From an uncultured Clostridia bacterium (lineage in GTDB: Bacteria > Bacillota > Clostridia > Christensenellales > Borkfalkiaceae), in assembly GCA_944354535.1 (NCBI GenBank), contig CALVPY010000007.1, forward strand, positions 1 through 64,000: a stretch of DNA of 64,000 bases, in the 5' to 3' direction. The notes below the pieces were generated by a model, which was given only the letters and a program-made list of their open reading frames with translations, did not search any database and had not been told where the DNA came from. Each line of letters starts with the position of its first letter. Within the stretch, counting starts at the first letter, position 1. Below, piece by piece: positions 41,551-50,281 of this stretch. Made by a program: the position numbers and the translations under genes.

Positions 41551-41793
41551 ATGACATTGTTGGCTGTATTTCGTTCTCGGGCGCAGACGCTCGAGTTTGT
41601 TTCCGCCCTCCGCGGCATGGGCGCGGCGGTGCAGGCGGTGAACACCCCCAAAGAGGCGGGCGTCGGCTGCGGCATCTCCGCGCGCTTTGAAGGGGCCTTC
41701 CTCCCCCGCGCACGGCGCGCTCTCTCATCGGGGCGGTATTCCGCCTTTGCGGGGTTCATGCGGCAGTCGGGGCGCGGCTTCGAATACCTGTAA
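41551..41793 (+). CDS. DUF3343 putative sulfur/selenium carrier
   Basis: This 80-residue protein matches DUF3343. It has an initial strand (TLLAVFRSRAQTLEF), a ferredoxin-like alternation and the short motif AGVGCGISARF with one cysteine that could carry sulfur or selenium. It starts after GAGGA and is divergent from the cysteine desulfurase 83 bp away. Such pairs are common in anaerobic Clostridia and point to a transfer route for reactive S or Se. Confidence 0.8.
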   Translation: MTLLAVFRSRAQTLEFVSALRGMGAAVQAVNTPKEAGVGCGISARFEGAFLPRARRALSSGRYSAFAGFMRQSGRGFEYL

Positions 41794-41797
41794 GCGC

Positions 41798-41826
41798 TTG
41801 CCTTCTGCTGCCGTCTGTGCTATAAT
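41798..41826 (+). promoter_or_regulatory. Promoter of nth, probably giving a leaderless message
   Basis: TTGCCT (41798-41803) and TATAAT (41821-41826) are 17 bp apart. The -10 box ends six bases before the ATG at 41833 and no ribosome site fits. Confidence 0.75.
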
Positions 41827-41832
41827 CGGGGC

Positions 41833-42489
41833 ATGGATACCAAAGAAGAGATCTTGCGCGAGCTTGCCCGCCTCTATCCCGAAGCGGGGCCCGCCCTTCA
41901 TTACAAGACGCCTTACGAGCTCCTCGTCGCCGTCATCCTCTCCGCGCAGTGTACGGATGAGCGCGTCAACAAGGTGACAAAGGTCCTCTTCCGCGAGCAC
42001 GACACCCCCGAAAAGATGCTCGCTCTTTCGCAGGAAGAGCTCGAAAGGTACATCTTTTCCTGCGGGTTTTACCGCAGCAAGGCGGCGCACATCCTCTCCG
42101 CGTCCAAAGATATTTTGGAATGCTTCGGCGGCGAAGTGCCCTCCGCGCGCGAAGAGCTCCAAACGCTCGCGGGCGTGGGCAGGAAGACGGCCAACGTCGT
42201 CTGCGCGGTCGCCTTCGGCGGCAACGCCATCGCCGTCGATACGCACGTTTTTCGCGTCTCCAACCGTTTGGGGCTCGCCCCCGGAAAGACGCCCTTCGAG
42301 GTCGAAAAGGGCCTCATGGCGGCGATCCCCGAAGAAGATTGGTCGAAGGCGCATCATTGGCTCATCTGGCACGGAAGAAAGGTGTGCCATTCGCAAAGAC
42401 CTTCCTGCGATGCCTGCACGCTCGCGCCCCACTGCCCCTATTTCGCAAAGACGAAGGGGACTGCGGAGCCCCCGAAAGAAAACGCATAA
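41833..42489 (+). CDS. nth: Endonuclease III
   Basis: This 218-residue base-excision repair enzyme removes oxidised pyrimidines and cuts the abasic site. The helix-hairpin-helix LAGVGRKTANVV carries the catalytic lysine Lys118, and VDTHVFRV carries Asp136, matching the E. coli positions closely. The C-terminal C-x6-C-x2-C-x5-C (CHSQRPSCDACTLAPHC) binds a 4Fe-4S cluster. Length and motif spacing are normal. Its message appears leaderless. Confidence 0.97.
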   Translation: MDTKEEILRELARLYPEAGPALHYKTPYELLVAVILSAQCTDERVNKVTKVLFREHDTPEKMLALSQEELERYIFSCGFYRSKAAHILSASKDILECFGGEVPSAREELQTLAGVGRKTANVVCAVAFGGNAIAVDTHVFRVSNRLGLAPGKTPFEVEKGLMAAIPEEDWSKAHHWLIWHGRKVCHSQRPSCDACTLAPHCPYFAKTKGTAEPPKENA

Positions 42490-42531
42490 AAGAGCTTCCT
42501 CCCGCACAAGCTTTGAGCGGGAGGAATTTTT

Positions 42532-42723
42532 ATGCTGCTCGAACAAGAGGAATTTTCCGCCCTTCTGTCTGCGGCGGAGGGGGAGGAGCTGGCGGCAAAG
42601 AAGGCGCATCTCTTTGCGGGGCTCCTGACGGACGGCGCCCTCGCGGAGGGGATGGCGCGCATTGCGGCGGAGCATATCTCCCGCCACGCGGCGCTCCTTT
42701 CGCTGTTGGAGGAGGGGGCATGA
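42532..42723 (+). CDS. Small helical protein, first of a pair
   Basis: This 63-residue acidic, alanine-rich protein has two predicted helices (FSALLSAAEGEELAAKKAHLFAGLL, written in parts FSALLSAAEG and KKAHLFAGLL, then EHISRHAALLSLL). It follows GGGAGGAAT and overlaps the next gene by 4 bp. The pair resembles small ferritin-like or coat-associated proteins of spore formers, but the likeness is weak. Function unknown. Confidence 0.5.
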   Translation: MLLEQEEFSALLSAAEGEELAAKKAHLFAGLLTDGALAEGMARIAAEHISRHAALLSLLEEGA

Positions 42724-43007
42724 AGTACGGCAAAGAGGCGGCGCTTTCGGAGCGCGATGCGCTGCGCGACGCGCTGCGGGCGGAGGAGGGCGTCCTTTGG
42801 CGTTATCATGCGGCGCTGTCGGCGGCGGACAGCCGCGCCCTGCGGCAAAAGCTGCTCTCGCTCTATTCCGCCGCGCTTGAAAGCCATGCCGCAGTCAGGG
42901 AGCTGCTCCAAAAGACCTCGCCCGTGCCTCAGACGCGGGAGGAGGCCGTTCGCACGGTCAGGAAGGCGCAGAAGCAGCTCTCTTCCTTTGCCGAGGCGGG
43001 GCAATGA
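42720..43007 (+). CDS. Small helical protein, second of a pair
   Basis: This 95-residue protein consists of three or four helices with EEGVLWRYHAALSAADSRALR and YSAALESHAAVRELLQ in an arrangement like a ferritin-type four-helix unit, though the metal ligands are not complete. It is coupled to the preceding 63-residue protein by an ATGA overlap. No further context gives a function. Confidence 0.5.
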   Translation: MKYGKEAALSERDALRDALRAEEGVLWRYHAALSAADSRALRQKLLSLYSAALESHAAVRELLQKTSPVPQTREEAVRTVRKAQKQLSSFAEAGQ

Positions 43008-43139
43008 TATAGCACCCGATTTGCGGGAGAGGGTATCGGAACTTTGCCGTTTGTCCAAACTGGTTTTGAGCGGATGCGCTCAAAATTTATCGGCGGCCGA
43101 TGCCTCTGCGGGGATCGGGCGCGAAAGACGGGAGGTCAG

Positions 43140-43259
43140 ATGGAAACGAGAAAACATTTCGGGAAAGAGACGGACTATTGTCACAATCCGAATTATTGCA
43201 TGATCCGCCCCGACGCGGAGGAGGACGAGGAAGACATCGTCTCCACGGGGCAGTCATAG
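43140..43259 (+). CDS. Short cysteine-containing peptide
   Basis: A 39-codon frame follows GGGAGGTC with good spacing. It encodes METRKHFGKETDYC followed by HNPNYC and an acidic end (EEDEEDIVSTG). The C-x5-C pair could bind a metal. It is too short for strong support, but the ribosome site is good and the protein-like composition persists to the stop. Confidence 0.4.
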   Translation: METRKHFGKETDYCHNPNYCMIRPDAEEDEEDIVSTGQS

Positions 43260-44535
43260 CGCGGCGTCGGGCTCGAGGCGCGCAGGAGAACGCGCCCGAA
43301 CGCCGGCAGCGGAAGAGACTGAAAAAAACGGAAGATGGAATAGAAAGAAGCGAAATAGAACGGCGCGCGGGGCTTCAGCCCCGCGCGCCGCGCCCTTTCC
43401 CATTTATTCTTCATTTTAGGCGCCCTCTTCGAGGGAGCTGTCGAGCAAAGCGAGACTGAAGGAATTGCCTCATGATATGCGTCTTCTTGGAACTGAGATG
43501 ATGCTTTCTCGATTAGTAAAATTCCACATTTTAGGCGCCTCCCTGGGGGAGCTGGCTCATCATTCGGCGTATGCCGATGATGAGACTGAGGGAGTAATAG
43601 GGCTCCCGCAAAACTCGCTGCGCGATTTTTGCGGGAGCCCTTTTCTTAAAAATACTTCTGCAAGCAAAACTACGCTTTTGCGCAGCAGGACCCAATTTGC
43701 CCTATGCTTAGGGCTTACTGTCAAATAAGGACAAAAAAGCTCGCGGCCGAAACCGCCTATTAAAATCAACAAATTTCACCCCTCGCGGAAAGATTTTTGC
43801 GCAGCAAAAAGATTTTCGCGATATATAAATAAAATGAGCCGAGCAAGGTTCCCTTGCGCTTCGTCGCAGCGGAGCAAATTTCGCAAGCCGCTGCGTTCCT
43901 CGCGGCTATGCTCCGATGCTCGCTGCTCCTCTTCCCGCAAAACTCGCTGCGCGATTTTTGCGGGAGCCCTTTTCTTAAACATACTTCTGCAAGCAAAACC
44001 ACGCTTTTGCTTCTAAAATAAAATCCCGCGAGGAGGGTTCCCCTCCGCTGCGGGGTCCAATTTGTACCCGCAGGGCACTTGCTGTTCTTAGGATGACAAA
44101 AAAGTTCGCGGCCGAAACCGCCTATTAAAATCAACAAATTTCACCCCTCGCGGAAAGATTTTTGCACAGCAAAAAGATTTTCGCGATATATAAATAAAAT
44201 GAGCCGAGCAAGGTTCCCTTGCGCTGGCTCACTCAATTTGCCTCTTACCAGAGGCTTACTGTCAAATAAGGACAAAAAAGCTCGCGGCCGAAACCGCCTA
44301 TTAAATTCAACAAACTTCACTCCTCACGACTTTTTTGTGCTCGCACAAAAAAGTGTGAACTAAAATAAAATCCCGCGAGGAGGGTTTCCCTCCGCTGCGG
44401 GACTCAATTTGCCCTATGTTTAGGGCTTACTGTCAAACAAGGACAAAAAAGTTCGCGGGCGAAAGAGTAAGTTAAAATCATCCTTCTTCACCCCTCACGG
44501 CATTTGTTTTGCGAAGCAAAAGAAATGCGTGAATA
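43260..44535. repeat. Intergenic array of dispersed hairpin repeats
   Basis: There is no gene in this stretch. It holds: a GC-rich hairpin at 43361-43390 (CGGCGCGCGGGGCT arms); two copies of the family-A element (43411-43467 and 43525-43597), each running from TTTTAGGCGCC through GAGGGAGCTG to ACTGAGGGAGTAA around an inner palindrome; and several copies of a longer family-B element. Two family-B copies, about 43732-43858 and 44095-44221, are near identical over some 127 bp; shorter ones follow at about 44231 and 44401. Family B contains CTCGCGGCCGAAACCGCC and hairpins such as GATTTTTGC/GCAAAAAGATTTT. These look like non-autonomous MITE-type elements. Confidence 0.8.
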
Positions 44536-45633
44536 TTAGACGTTGAACCGAAACAGCACCACGTCGCCGTCCTTCATCACATAGTCCTTGCCCTCGGAGC
44601 GCACTTTTCCCTTCTCGCGCGCGCCCGCAAGGCCGCCGCACTCCAAAAGCGTCTCCCATTCGACGACCTCGGCGCGGATGAACCCCTTTTCAAAGTCGGA
44701 GTGGATCTTGCCCGCCGCCTGCGGCGCTTTCGTGCCTTTCCTGATGGTCCACGCCCGCGTCTCCTTCTCGCCCGCGGTGAGGTACGAGATGAGCCCTAAG
44801 AGCGCATACGAAGCCTTGATGAGCTTATCAAGCCCGCTCTCTTTGAGGCCGAAGTCGGCAAGGAACATCTCCCTGTCCGCCTCGTCCATTTCGGAAAGCT
44901 CTTCCTCCGTCTTGGCGCAGACGACGATGGTCCCCGCGTTGTGCTTTGCGGCATACGCCTTCACCTGCTGCACATAGGGGTTTTCTTCCTCTTTGCCCAT
45001 ATCGCTCTCCGCAATGTTGGCGCAGTAGATGACGGGCTTGGACGAAAGCAGAAAGAGGTTGTCCATCATGGGCTCTTCCTCTTCGGTGAGGGGATAGCTT
45101 GCGGCGGGCTTTTCCTCTTCGAGGTGCGAGAGCAGTTTTTCAAGGAAGGAAAACTCGGCGGCAGCGCCTTTATCGGAGCCCCCGCGCGCCGCGTTGCGGA
45201 TGCGGTCCATGCGCTTCTGCACGGCCTCGATATCGGCGAGGATGAGCTCTAAGTTGATGGTCTCGATGTCGCGCACGGGGTCGACGGTGCTCTCGACATG
45301 GGTGATGTTCTCGTCCTCGAAGCAGCGCACGACGTGTACGATGGCGTCCACTTCGCGGATATGGGAGAGGAACTTGTTTCCCAAGCCTTCGCCGCGGCTC
45401 GCGCCCTTCACGAGGCCCGCGATATCGACGAATTCGATGACGGCGGGGGTCACCTTCTTGCTCGAATAGAGGGCGGCGAGTTTGTCAAGCCGTTCATCGG
45501 GCACGGCGACGACGCCCACGTTGGGCTCGATGGTGCAGAACGGGTAATTTGCCATCTCGGCGCCCGCGTGCGTGATGGCGTTGAAGAGGGTGGATTTTCC
45601 CACGTTGGGGAGCCCCACGACACCTAATTTCAT
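44536..45633 (-). CDS. ychF: Ribosome-associated ATPase YchF
   Basis: This 365-residue protein is the universal OBG-type ATPase YchF (OLA1). Walker A is GLPNVGKS (7-14) and the DxxG motif is DIAGLVKGAS. The base-recognition motif is NIAESD, where the usual NKxD is replaced by NxxE, the mark of ATP preference. The C-terminal TGS-like domain ends VMKDGDVVLFRFNV. The start at 45633 follows AGGAG. It binds ribosomes and affects stress responses. It is divergent from argS, a common arrangement being variable. Confidence 0.97.
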   Translation of the reverse strand: MKLGVVGLPNVGKSTLFNAITHAGAEMANYPFCTIEPNVGVVAVPDERLDKLAALYSSKKVTPAVIEFVDIAGLVKGASRGEGLGNKFLSHIREVDAIVHVVRCFEDENITHVESTVDPVRDIETINLELILADIEAVQKRMDRIRNAARGGSDKGAAAEFSFLEKLLSHLEEEKPAASYPLTEEEEPMMDNLFLLSSKPVIYCANIAESDMGKEEENPYVQQVKAYAAKHNAGTIVVCAKTEEELSEMDEADREMFLADFGLKESGLDKLIKASYALLGLISYLTAGEKETRAWTIRKGTKAPQAAGKIHSDFEKGFIRAEVVEWETLLECGGLAGAREKGKVRSEGKDYVMKDGDVVLFRFNV

Positions 45634-45810
45634 CTTGTATCTCCTGAAGCGGGCGCCCTGTCCGGCGCCCGATGTATTCTTAAGTATTATACGATACCCC
45701 GCCCGAAATGGCAAGCCTTTTCGCTTGCCGTTTCCGATAAAATGTGTTAAAATGACGGGGAAAACGACAGCGGCGCGGGAGCGCGTTTCCCCGCCGCGGG
45801 AGAGGCCGAC

Positions 45811-47496
45811 ATGGACTATAAACGCTATATTTCCGAACATATCCAAATAGAGGGCGTCACGAAAGAGGAGCTCGAAGGGCTCATCGCCGTCCCGCCCGAC
45901 ACGTCGATGGGGGACTATGCGCTCCCCTGCTTCAAGCTCGCCAAAGTGCTCCGCAAGAGCCCCGCGCTCATCGCGGAGGACATCGCCGCAAATTACCCTG
46001 CGGACGGCGTTGTCTCGGAAGCAAAGGCCCTCAACGGGTATGTCAACTTCCGCATCGCAAGGGCGGGGCTCGCGAAAGACGTGCTCTCCCGCATCCTCGA
46101 AGAGGGGGAAAACTACGGCTCCTCCGATCTCGGCGCGGGCAAGACCATCTGCATCGACTATTCCTCCGTCAACATCGCCAAGCCCTTCCACATCGGGCAT
46201 CTCTCGACGACGGTCATCGGCGGGGCGCTCTACCGCATCTTCCAATTCCTCGGCTATCACACGGTGGGTATCAACCACCTCGGCGACTACGGCACCCAGT
46301 TCGGCAAGCTCATCTCCGCCTACAAGCGCTGGGGCAGCCGCGAGGAGGCGGAAAAGGGCGGCATCCACGCCATCAACGATCTCTACGTCCGCTTCAACGA
46401 GGAGGCGGACGAGGCGATGGAAGCGGAAGCGCGCGAATACTTCCGCCTCATCGAGAGCGGCGACAAAGAGGCGAACGAGCTCTTCGATTGGTTCAAGTCT
46501 TTGACGCTCAGCTACGTCAAGGGCATCTACGAAAAGCTGCATATCACCTTCGATTCGTACGCGGGCGAGCGCTTTTATACCGATAAGATGGCGCCCGTCG
46601 TCGAAGAACTCAAAGAGAAGGGGCTCTTGAAGGAGAGCAACGGCGCGCAGATCGTCGACCTCGAACCCTACGGCATGCCGCCCTGCCTCATCCTGCGCTC
46701 GGACGGCGCCTCCCTCTATGCGACGCGCGACCTCGCCGCCGCCATCTACCGCAAAAAGACGTACGACTTCGATAAATGCCTCTACGTCGTCGCCTATCAG
46801 CAGAACCTGCACTTCAAGCAGGTCTTCAAGGTGCTCGAACTCATGGGCAAGGAGTGGGCGAAGGACCTTGTGCACGTCGCCTACGGCATGGTCTCTTTGG
46901 AGGACGGCGCCATGTCCACCCGCAAGGGCAAGGTGGTGTGGCTCGAAGACGTTTTGAACCGCTGCGTCGAAAAGGCGTATTCCGTCATCGACGAGAAGAA
47001 CCCTTCCCTCGAAAACAAGCAGGAGATCGCCGAAAAGGTGGGCGTGGGCGCCGTCATCTTCTCCGCGCTCTACAACAACAAGATCAAGGATATCGTCTTT
47101 TCCTACGATAAGGCGCTCAACTTCGACGGCGAAACGAGCGTCTATGTGCAGTACACCTGCGCCCGCGCCTCGTCCGTGCTCGCCAAGGCGGCGGAGGGCG
47201 GCTTCGAGGCGGCGCTTCCCGAAAATTATACCCCCTGCGATCAGGAGTTCGAGCTCATCCGTGCGCTTTCCGACTTCCCCGATACGGTGAAGGCGGCAGC
47301 CGAGCGCTACGAGCCCAGCTTTGTCGCCCGCTGGTGCGTCGATACGGCGCAGAAGTTCAACAAGTTCTATTTCGACTGCAAAATTCTGCAGGAGGAAGAA
47401 ACGCGCGCCTTCCGCCTCGCCCTCACCAAGGCGACGCTCTCCGCGCTCACGGCGGGGCTCACGCTCCTCGGCATCGGCGTCCCGGAGAAAATGTAA
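45811..47496 (+). CDS. argS: Arginyl-tRNA synthetase
   Basis: This 561-residue class I synthetase charges tRNA-Arg. The N-terminal tRNA-binding domain (about 1-110) is followed by HIGH at 127-130 in AKPFHIGHL and the KMSKS-like MSTRKGKVVWL near residue 370. The C-terminal DALR anticodon-binding domain contains VQYTCARA. Length is typical. A perfect 32-bp palindrome after the stop serves as terminator. Confidence 0.98.
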   Translation: MDYKRYISEHIQIEGVTKEELEGLIAVPPDTSMGDYALPCFKLAKVLRKSPALIAEDIAANYPADGVVSEAKALNGYVNFRIARAGLAKDVLSRILEEGENYGSSDLGAGKTICIDYSSVNIAKPFHIGHLSTTVIGGALYRIFQFLGYHTVGINHLGDYGTQFGKLISAYKRWGSREEAEKGGIHAINDLYVRFNEEADEAMEAEAREYFRLIESGDKEANELFDWFKSLTLSYVKGIYEKLHITFDSYAGERFYTDKMAPVVEELKEKGLLKESNGAQIVDLEPYGMPPCLILRSDGASLYATRDLAAAIYRKKTYDFDKCLYVVAYQQNLHFKQVFKVLELMGKEWAKDLVHVAYGMVSLEDGAMSTRKGKVVWLEDVLNRCVEKAYSVIDEKNPSLENKQEIAEKVGVGAVIFSALYNNKIKDIVFSYDKALNFDGETSVYVQYTCARASSVLAKAAEGGFEAALPENYTPCDQEFELIRALSDFPDTVKAAAERYEPSFVARWCVDTAQKFNKFYFDCKILQEEETRAFRLALTKATLSALTAGLTLLGIGVPEKM

Positions 47497-47506
47497 ATGC
47501 GTTCAC

Positions 47507-47538
47507 ACTTTTTCTCTTGCCGCGGCAAGAGAAAAAGT
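47507..47538. terminator. Terminator after argS
   Basis: A perfect 32-bp palindrome with 14-base arms beginning ACTTTTTCTCTTGC and ending in GAGAAAAAGT. It is T-rich in both directions' arms and lies ten bases after the argS stop. Confidence 0.75.
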
Positions 47539-47601
47539 CGTGATGGGAAGGGAGACACCGCCGCGCAATGTTTCGGCGGCTGTGACTATCAGGAGAAATC
47601 T

Positions 47602-48246
47602 ATGCTCAAAGCAGTTCTTTTGGATCTCGACGGCACCCTTTTGGATACGCTGGGAGACATTCAATATTACGTCAACGAGGCGCTTGCCGCCTTCTCTTTC
47701 CCGCCTATCACGCGGGAGCAAACGCGCCGCTTCATCGGCGACGGCGCATGGGAGCTCATGGAGCGCGCCGTTCCGCACGGGGCGAAGGAGCTCGAAGCCT
47801 GCTACGAATACTTCCGCGAGCACTTTTCGCATAACACGCAGGAGCATACCCGCCTCTACGACGGGGAGATAGAAACGCTCTCCGCCCTCAAAGCGCGGGG
47901 CTTGAAGCTCGGCGTCGTCACCAACAAGCCGCAGGATGCGACGGAGGGCTGCATCCAAAAGTTCTTTCCCGAAGGGCTCTTCGACTTCGTCGGGGGCGAT
48001 ACGGGGAGCTTCCCCTGCAAGCCCGATCCCTCCCTCGCGCAGTACGCGGCGCTTACCCTCCGCGTTGCCCCTTCGGAGTGCGCCTTCGTCGGCGACGGCG
48101 AAACGGATGCAATGGTCGCCCGCAATGCGGGGATGTTCGGCGTCGCCGTTCTCTGGGGCTACCGCACGAAGGAAGAACTCTCCCGCGTCGGCGCCTCCCG
48201 CTTCGTCTCTTCTTACGAAGAGCTCTTCCGCGTCCTTACAAGATAG
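47602..48246 (+). CDS. HAD phosphatase, phosphoglycolate phosphatase-like
   Basis: This 214-residue protein is a typical Gph/PpaX-type HAD enzyme: motif I DLDGTLLDT (residues 8-16), motif II VVTNKP, a lysine in CKPDPS, and motif III VGDGETDA. A four-helix cap lies between residues 17 and 85. It dephosphorylates small phosphorylated metabolites such as phosphoglycolate. The start at 47602 follows AGGAGAAA; the in-frame ATG at 47497 sits inside the argS terminator. Confidence 0.9.
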   Translation: MLKAVLLDLDGTLLDTLGDIQYYVNEALAAFSFPPITREQTRRFIGDGAWELMERAVPHGAKELEACYEYFREHFSHNTQEHTRLYDGEIETLSALKARGLKLGVVTNKPQDATEGCIQKFFPEGLFDFVGGDTGSFPCKPDPSLAQYAALTLRVAPSECAFVGDGETDAMVARNAGMFGVAVLWGYRTKEELSRVGASRFVSSYEELFRVLTR

Positions 48247-48256
48247 TGAAAACTTA

Positions 48257-48285
48257 TTGATATTTAGTCTCATTTATGCTATAAT
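48257..48285 (+). promoter_or_regulatory. Rubrerythrin gene promoter
   Basis: TTGATA (48257-48262) and TATAAT (48280-48285) are 17 bp apart. No clear PerR-type operator is visible. Confidence 0.8.
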
Positions 48286-48320
48286 GCCGGTAAGATAACA
48301 AATCAAGGAGATATTGATCT

Positions 48321-48848
48321 ATGAAGAGATGTGCAGTTTGCGGCGAGATCGTCGCGGATGATGTTGAAGTTTGCCCCGTCTGCAAGGCGACGAAGTTCGT
48401 TCCCATCGAGGAGAACACGGGTTTTGCATGCGAGCACCACGTCGGCGACGGCAAGGTGGAAGATAAGGAAGTGATGGACGGCCTCCGCGCCAACTTCGAG
48501 GGCGAGTGCACCGAAGTCGGTATGTACCTTGCGATGGCACGCGTTGCCGAGCGCGAGGGCTATCCCGAGATCGCAGAGGCGTACAAGCGTTATGCCTTCG
48601 AGGAAGCGGAGCACGCAAGCAAGTTTGCAGAGCTTCTCGGCGAAGTCGTCACCGATTCGACTGAGAAGAATCTCGAGCTTCGAGTCGCTGCCGAAACGGG
48701 CGCGTGCGCAGGCAAGCTCGCGATCGCAAAGCGCGCGAAGGAGCTCGGTTACGATGCCATCCACGACACCGTGCACGAGATGGCAAAGGACGAAGCGCGC
48801 CACGGCGCAGGCTTCAAGGGTCTTCTCAAGAGATACTTCGGCAAGTAA
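48321..48848 (+). CDS. Rubrerythrin with N-terminal rubredoxin domain (reverse type)
   Basis: This 175-residue protein has an N-terminal rubredoxin-like iron site (CAVC at 4-7 and CPVC at 18-21) followed by a four-helix diiron domain with [16 protein letters not shown] and DEARHG. The rubredoxin part precedes the diiron part, the reverse of classic rubrerythrin. It reduces hydrogen peroxide to water in the cytoplasm, protecting an anaerobe against oxygen. It is alone with its own promoter and a strong terminator, as expected for a highly expressed gene. Confidence 0.9.
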   Translation: MKRCAVCGEIVADDVEVCPVCKATKFVPIEENTGFACEHHVGDGKVEDKEVMDGLRANFEGECTEVGMYLAMARVAEREGYPEIAEAYKRYAFEEAEHASKFAELLGEVVTDSTEKNLELRVAAETGACAGKLAIAKRAKELGYDAIHDTVHEMAKDEARHGAGFKGLLKRYFGK

Positions 48849-48863
48849 TTTTACCAACAACAC

Positions 48864-48898
48864 AAAAAGAACGGGCGGCTCATCTGCCCGTTCTTTTT
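48864..48898 (+). terminator. Terminator after the rubrerythrin gene
   Basis: AAAAAGAACGGGC (48864-48876) pairs with GCCCGTTCTTTTT (48886-48898). Confidence 0.95.
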
Positions 48899-48899
48899 A

Positions 48900-49520
48900 T
48901 TTCGCGAAAATCTTTTTGCTGACGCAAAAATCTTTCCGCGAGGAGGCGAAGTTAATTGATTTTAACAAACGTTTTTGCCCGCGCACCCGCCTGTCATTCT
49001 AAGAACAATAAGTGCCCTGCGGGTACAAATTGAGTTCCGCAGCGCAAAAGCGTGGTTTTGCTTGCGGAATTTATTTTTGAGAATCCTCATTTTAGCCTCC
49101 TCTTCGGGGAGGTGGCGCGGCATCCGAAGCTTGCTTCGGTGCCGCGACGGAGGGAGTAATTGTCTGAGTTTCGCCGCAAATCTTTCCCTTCGGGAAATCT
49201 TCGCGGCGAGGGGTGAGCAAGTGCTTTCTTGATTTGTAAAATTCCTCAATTTAGGCGCCTTCTTGAGGGAGCTGTCATGCCATCCGCAGTTTGCTGCGGT
49301 GGCATGACTGAGGGAGTAAAAAACAGAGCTCCCGCGCAAATGCGAAGCAGATGCACGGGAAGAGGAAAAGCGCCGCCGCGGCTCGAGCCGCGGCGGCGCC
49401 TTTACAAAGATTGGAGAGGGAAGGAGGGCGGCTTGGCTCACGCCCTCCCAAATGGGGTGAACGTGCGCCGCAAGAGGATGGGAGGCCTCTAAAACAAGCG
49501 GCGCTCTGTTCCCTTTCACT
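48900..49520. repeat. Second intergenic array of hairpin repeats
   Basis: No gene is seen. A family-B element lies in reverse orientation from 48900 (TCGCGAAAATCTTTTTGC, then CATTCTAAGAACAATAAGTG and GGGTACAAATTGAG). Two family-A elements occupy 49088-49160 and 49245-49319, each with flanks TTTTAGCC or TTTAGGCGCC and GGAGGGAGTAA and different inner palindromes, so the ends are conserved and the centre varies. A GC-rich hairpin CGCCGCCGCGGCTCGAG with its complement lies near 49369-49400. Confidence 0.75.
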
Positions 49521-49628
49521 ATAGCGTATCGGGTGCGAAATGGCAACCTACTTGTCGGAATTTTGACTCTATTGTCGGCTCCTTTCGCGGTAGAGTGCGT
49601 ATTTTACGCTCTACTCACAGTAGAACGA

Positions 49629-49657
49629 TTGACTTTTCCCGTTTTTTTGCGTATAAT
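49629..49657 (+). promoter_or_regulatory. Promoter of the XRE-membrane regulator gene
   Basis: TTGACT (49629-49634) and TATAAT (49652-49657) are 17 bp apart. The -10 box ends six bases before the ATG at 49664, which points to a leaderless message. Confidence 0.8.
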
Positions 49658-49663
49658 CGAGGC

Positions 49664-50278
49664 ATGGAAGAAGATCAGGACCGCCTTGCCGAGGTCATCG
49701 GCAAAAACATCATGAGGCTTCGCAAGATGGCGAACATGACGCAGTCCGAACTTGCGGAACAGCTCAACTATTCCGATAAGTCGGTCTCCAAATGGGAGCA
49801 GGGCAACGGCATCCCCGATGTCCGCATCCTCCTGCGCCTTTCCGAACTGTTCGGCGTCACGCTCGACGAACTCGTCCACGAGCCGCAGGGAACGGTCATC
49901 ATGCCCAAGCGCTTCCGCCTCAAGCAGCGCATCATCACCCTCCTCTGTTCCGTGGGGCTGTGCTGGCTCACGGCAGTCGTTCTGTATGTCTTTTTGGGTA
50001 TCTTCGGCAAAAATTCGCTCCCGCACACCTGGCTCGTCTTCATCTATGCGGTGTCCGCGTCCGCCGTCGTCGTGCTCGTGTTCAGCGCCGTCTGGAAGTG
50101 GAAATGGGTGCGCATCATCTCGCTCACCGTCCTCATCTGGACCGTCCTTTTGTGCATCTATCTGACGGCGTTCGTGTTCGGGCAGAACATCTGGCTCATC
50201 TTCCTCATCGGCATCCCGCTGCAAATTCTCGCGCTCTTCTTCTTCGTCTGGCGCAAGGGCGCGCGCTTCAAGGAATAA
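49664..50278 (+). CDS. XRE-family regulator with C-terminal membrane domain
   Basis: This 204-residue protein has an XRE HTH at about residues 8-65 (MTQSELAEQLNYSDKSVSKWE) and four hydrophobic segments from residue 85 on. This HTH-plus-membrane layout is common in Firmicutes and may link membrane state to transcription. The downstream membrane protein begins 3 bp later. The promoter geometry makes 49664 the first base of the message or next to it; the in-frame ATG at 49595 lies upstream of the promoter and is rejected. Confidence 0.85.
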   Translation: MEEDQDRLAEVIGKNIMRLRKMANMTQSELAEQLNYSDKSVSKWEQGNGIPDVRILLRLSELFGVTLDELVHEPQGTVIMPKRFRLKQRIITLLCSVGLCWLTAVVLYVFLGIFGKNSLPHTWLVFIYAVSASAVVVLVFSAVWKWKWVRIISLTVLIWTVLLCIYLTAFVFGQNIWLIFLIGIPLQILALFFFVWRKGARFKE

Positions 50279-50281
50279 CAT

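Noticed and set aside
43260..44535. CRISPR-like array
   Set aside because: Repeats differ in length and spacing, their inner parts are palindromes rather than unique spacers, and no cas genes are near despite the Cas4-like fold at 16785.
44536..46875. A 779-codon open frame on the minus strand
   Set aside because: Only 44536-45633 is real (YchF). The upstream 400 codons are antisense to argS and to the spacer and look like no protein.
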